This document shows positions 32,201 to 33,330 of a stretch of 33,330 nucleotides of DNA, in pieces. Under the pieces are notes generated by a model that saw nothing but the letters and a program-made list of their open reading frames with translations, was not told the DNA's origin and did no database searches. The DNA comes from Candidatus Cloacimonadota bacterium (GTDB lineage: Bacteria > Cloacimonadota > Cloacimonadia > JGIOTU-2): positions 1 through 33,330 of the forward strand of contig JAGMCF010000248.1 of NCBI GenBank assembly GCA_023129415.1, read 5' to 3'. Within the stretch, counting starts at the first letter, position 1. Each line of letters opens with the position of its first letter. The position numbers and the translations under genes were made by a program.

Positions 32201-32559
32201 TCGAGGAATCTGAAATTTACTGGAATGGCTACAAAAATGGACCAGAAAGATGGGGTTGTCTAAATGCAATAACACAAGGAAAACCAGACTCAACAGAATA
32301 TCTAAAAATTATTGCATTCCCAAATCCTGCTGAAAAAGGAGAAGTGAGAATCAGAATAAATTCTCCTGAAAATGCTTACTCAAGTTGTAGGATATATACA
32401 TTATCAGCAAAATTACTTTTTAAGGATGAGATAGAAATACAAGCAGATAGAAACAATGAATATGTTTGGAATATTGATAAGATTGCTTCTGGTATTTACT
32501 TTGCAATTGTTAAGGTTGGTGAACAGAAGAGATTGGTTAAAATCGGGGTTGCGAAATGA
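29293..32559 (+). CDS. Secreted M6-type metalloprotease with C-terminal sorting domain
   Basis: 1088 residues, presumably from a TTG at 29293; no ATG is available near the signal sequence. GGAG lies only 1 nt before it, so the exact start is uncertain. TATAAT at 29271-29276 is a possible -10. Hydrophobic signal about 10-30. Catalytic region about 150-420 with zinc motif HEFGHSLGFVD (His310, Glu311, His314) and WDIMDYGGFG (Met-turn-like), as in immune-inhibitor-A/M6 proteases. Residues about 620-970 form a beta-rich, propeller-like region with one FG-GAP/calcium motif (GDVNNDGIHDIVF, about 849-861). The end (about 1008-1088: FPNPAEKGEVRIRIN, CRIYTLSAKLLFKDEIEIQ, ASGIYFAIVKVGEQKRLVKI) is a FlgD-like/type IX-style sorting domain. 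Probably secreted and surface-attached. Confidence 0.87.
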   Translation: MNINTKSVSLKNSIIIFSIILFIFPVLIICKTNNIKIIKKEYPYTREKSRQIKSLPNIYRERFQKFPKPDEIYRKTGKDYEVNLLVLLVDFVREIDDDPKTTGNGKFDFGYYDYFEVDGVKDSIQTIGSPPHDSTYFHQCIVAMQYYYQTASLGVLNSFESISPVNFDFKIFPHQADTAYHLPHKMAYYNPDTEDWDLKTERFFEFFRDAITTADTTNFPNTLDINFSAYNHIIIIHAGSDWQHDVFWDTPCDLPGMFIHFDKEENFIPVNDSTYFVESAAIIPETISQDFYISGSGLNGCGAINGELFHEFGHSLGFVDLYNTVTWGHGAGLWDIMDYGGFGTATILDTARTQYINIEGVLPTLPSAWSRMLVWGDEFISSGKCIVLASPGDISIDAAELPYASNPQFIKISINDKEYFLLENRETDLDPHGPPDILCWQDTNFVIRVPLYPAKHGTEDISYEYDYFLPTYDPYLEAETNGGLCIWHIDDYVIYDEVVYIDGEPYSRFESNTVNGRTRRRGVRMVEADGIWDIGNPNSYYSVGCAYDPFFKTKPGFWTPTDTNRFHNYHFGPSTKPNSFTNEGINSLIEILNISNYGTTMNFTFQYQLYDDIVSIIPENKFNPENEILFFIDETIIYTKNIAFASDSVLYVNNDIFGDFTYYFNKRISQPISLLKRETDNFIIVAFDDSIALVNFNLTNYPPLSSFGTNTEGIISDSPIGLSEEKILVPTEDSLTIFRIENDRLLSYKNEEANYPKIAYNNSRKKIIVLNKPNIIAVYDTTLSPVSEFSIPTNFGCFYPVIENKDSTQIIYLQDEIGSIFKIEENELKKIFIGENYNFNEISNIALGDVNNDGIHDIVFTADNTIYAIQPNGALIEKFPIKPNAVNYSSSVSPIIGKSLLPDNISIFLPTASNWTQAISEDCEIVPEYSFSLGYSKSSPYMSQEDNSTYIYFPVSDSIIKIFSFDNQAVEESEIYWNGYKNGPERWGCLNAITQGKPDSTEYLKIIAFPNPAEKGEVRIRINSPENAYSSCRIYTLSAKLLFKDEIEIQADRNNEYVWNIDKIASGIYFAIVKVGEQKRLVKIGVAK

Positions 32560-33254
32560 AAAAGAGAATTTCAGTAATATTAACAATAATTTTTTTATTG
32601 TGCTCTACCCTTTCTGCACAACAGTTCAAGTCAAAAACAAAATCTGCTTTTTTATCTGTATTAGTTCCGGGTGCAGGAGAATTTTATTCAAAGAATAAAA
32701 CCTCTGGTTTTATAAGTCTTGCATCTGAGACTATACTCTGGCTCGGATATTTTGGTTTTTTGGAAGAAGCTAAATGGGCAGAAAGAGACTACAAAAAGTA
32801 TGCTTCTGCATATTCTGGAAGTAATTCAACAAAATGTAGTGATGAATACTACCGCCATCTTCAACATTATTATTCCAGTGAAGAATATAATAACAATGTA
32901 GAAATTTATGCAAGATATGGACTTTATTATTGGAGTTGGACTATAGAAGAATATGAGGAGTTTCGTGGAAAACATCTTTATGTCAACGATGAAGCCTGGG
33001 AATGGGAATCAAAAGATATTTGGTATAGATATGGCGAACTAAGACGAGAGAAAAACAAATTTAAGATAATGGCTAAATTCACTATTGGTGCGATGATTAT
33101 GAATAGAGTTATAAGTATGATTAAAGCCGTCCGTTCTGCTCATAGCTATAACAAGAAAATATCATCAAAAAATTCCAATTCTTTTGGAAAATTTCATTTT
33201 GGATTTGATCCTAATGTTCATAAATTAACCTTTTATTTTGAAAAAAAATTCTAA
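32556..33254 (+). CDS. Small exported or membrane protein, DUF5683-like
   Basis: 232 residues. The ATG at 32556 overlaps the protease stop by 4 bp (ATGA), implying coupled translation. Signal peptide about 1-21 (ISVILTIIFLLCSTLSAQQ). SAFLSVLVPGAGEFYSKNKTSGFI is the SA.lS.l.PG.Gq.Y...k..G motif of DUF5683/TM2-like envelope proteins; a hydrophobic helix (ISLASETILWLGYFGF) follows. The middle is Tyr/Glu-rich (about 80-150), with a second hydrophobic segment (FTIGAMIMNRVISMI), and the end KLTFYFEKKF terminates in Phe. Function unknown; coupling suggests it serves export, anchoring or maturation of the protease. Nothing is seen in the remaining 76 bases. Confidence 0.75.
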   Translation: MKKRISVILTIIFLLCSTLSAQQFKSKTKSAFLSVLVPGAGEFYSKNKTSGFISLASETILWLGYFGFLEEAKWAERDYKKYASAYSGSNSTKCSDEYYRHLQHYYSSEEYNNNVEIYARYGLYYWSWTIEEYEEFRGKHLYVNDEAWEWESKDIWYRYGELRREKNKFKIMAKFTIGAMIMNRVISMIKAVRSAHSYNKKISSKNSNSFGKFHFGFDPNVHKLTFYFEKKF

Positions 33255-33330
33255 ATTTTTCATATAAAATATAGTTAAAAATGAGATATGCAAAATAGCA
33301 AATATGGTTTAGTTTTCTTTTTTAGAGATT

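Overview
The window is an AT-rich stretch of a bacterial chromosome. It comes from a diderm: there is a TolC-type channel, an Omp85 protein, lipoproteins, a PorV-like barrel, and a secreted protease with a C-terminal FlgD/type IX-like sorting domain. I infer a member of the FCB superphylum, possibly Cloacimonadota or a neighbour. No rRNA or other phylogenetic marker was read here, so this placement is only inference.

Layout. (1) 1-8109, minus strand: three 6-bladed beta-propeller lipoproteins (the first cut by the window edge) bracket a tripartite export set (ABC exporter, TolC-like channel, HlyD/RND-type adaptor) that contains an unexpected four-helix-bundle (23S IVS-type) gene. (2) 8374-13429, minus strand: a membrane GT2 glycosyltransferase overlapping tsaD, a YbbR/CdaR-like protein overlapping a TPR protein, and a Dus tRNA-dihydrouridine synthase. 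(3) 13575-18011, plus strand: queC, a XerC/D recombinase, udk, and a DUF4139 exported protein. (4) 18144-20481: an accessory island with a decayed DUF4143-type ATPase tail, a stand-alone HsdR-N-like nuclease, a small double-CxxC protein, and an antitoxin/PIN toxin pair. (5) 20523-27411: an Omp85/BamA-family protein, SMC, and an exported TPR protein. (6) 27907-33254: tRNA-Leu(CAA), a PorV/PorQ-like protein, a large M6-type metalloprotease with a sorting domain, and a small membrane protein translationally coupled to it.

The genes are mostly housekeeping. Three act on tRNA modification (tsaD, dus, queC), several on envelope biogenesis and export, and one on chromosome organisation (smc).

The most unusual layer is the repeats. 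At least three families invade both intergenic DNA and genes: (a) arrays of a degenerate 8-bp unit, often switching strand midway, that fill every gap of the export cluster and supply stop codons; (b) a dispersed CACAGA/CTCTGTG-type element that abuts start codons (dus, xerC), forms the end of udk, and is itself interrupted by a 65-bp inverted-repeat element; (c) GC-rich palindromes, mostly of the TCCCGAT/ATCGGGA type, including in-frame insertions in tolC-like, xerC-like and smc genes that read the same frame and orientation, comparable in concept to the Rickettsia palindromic elements.
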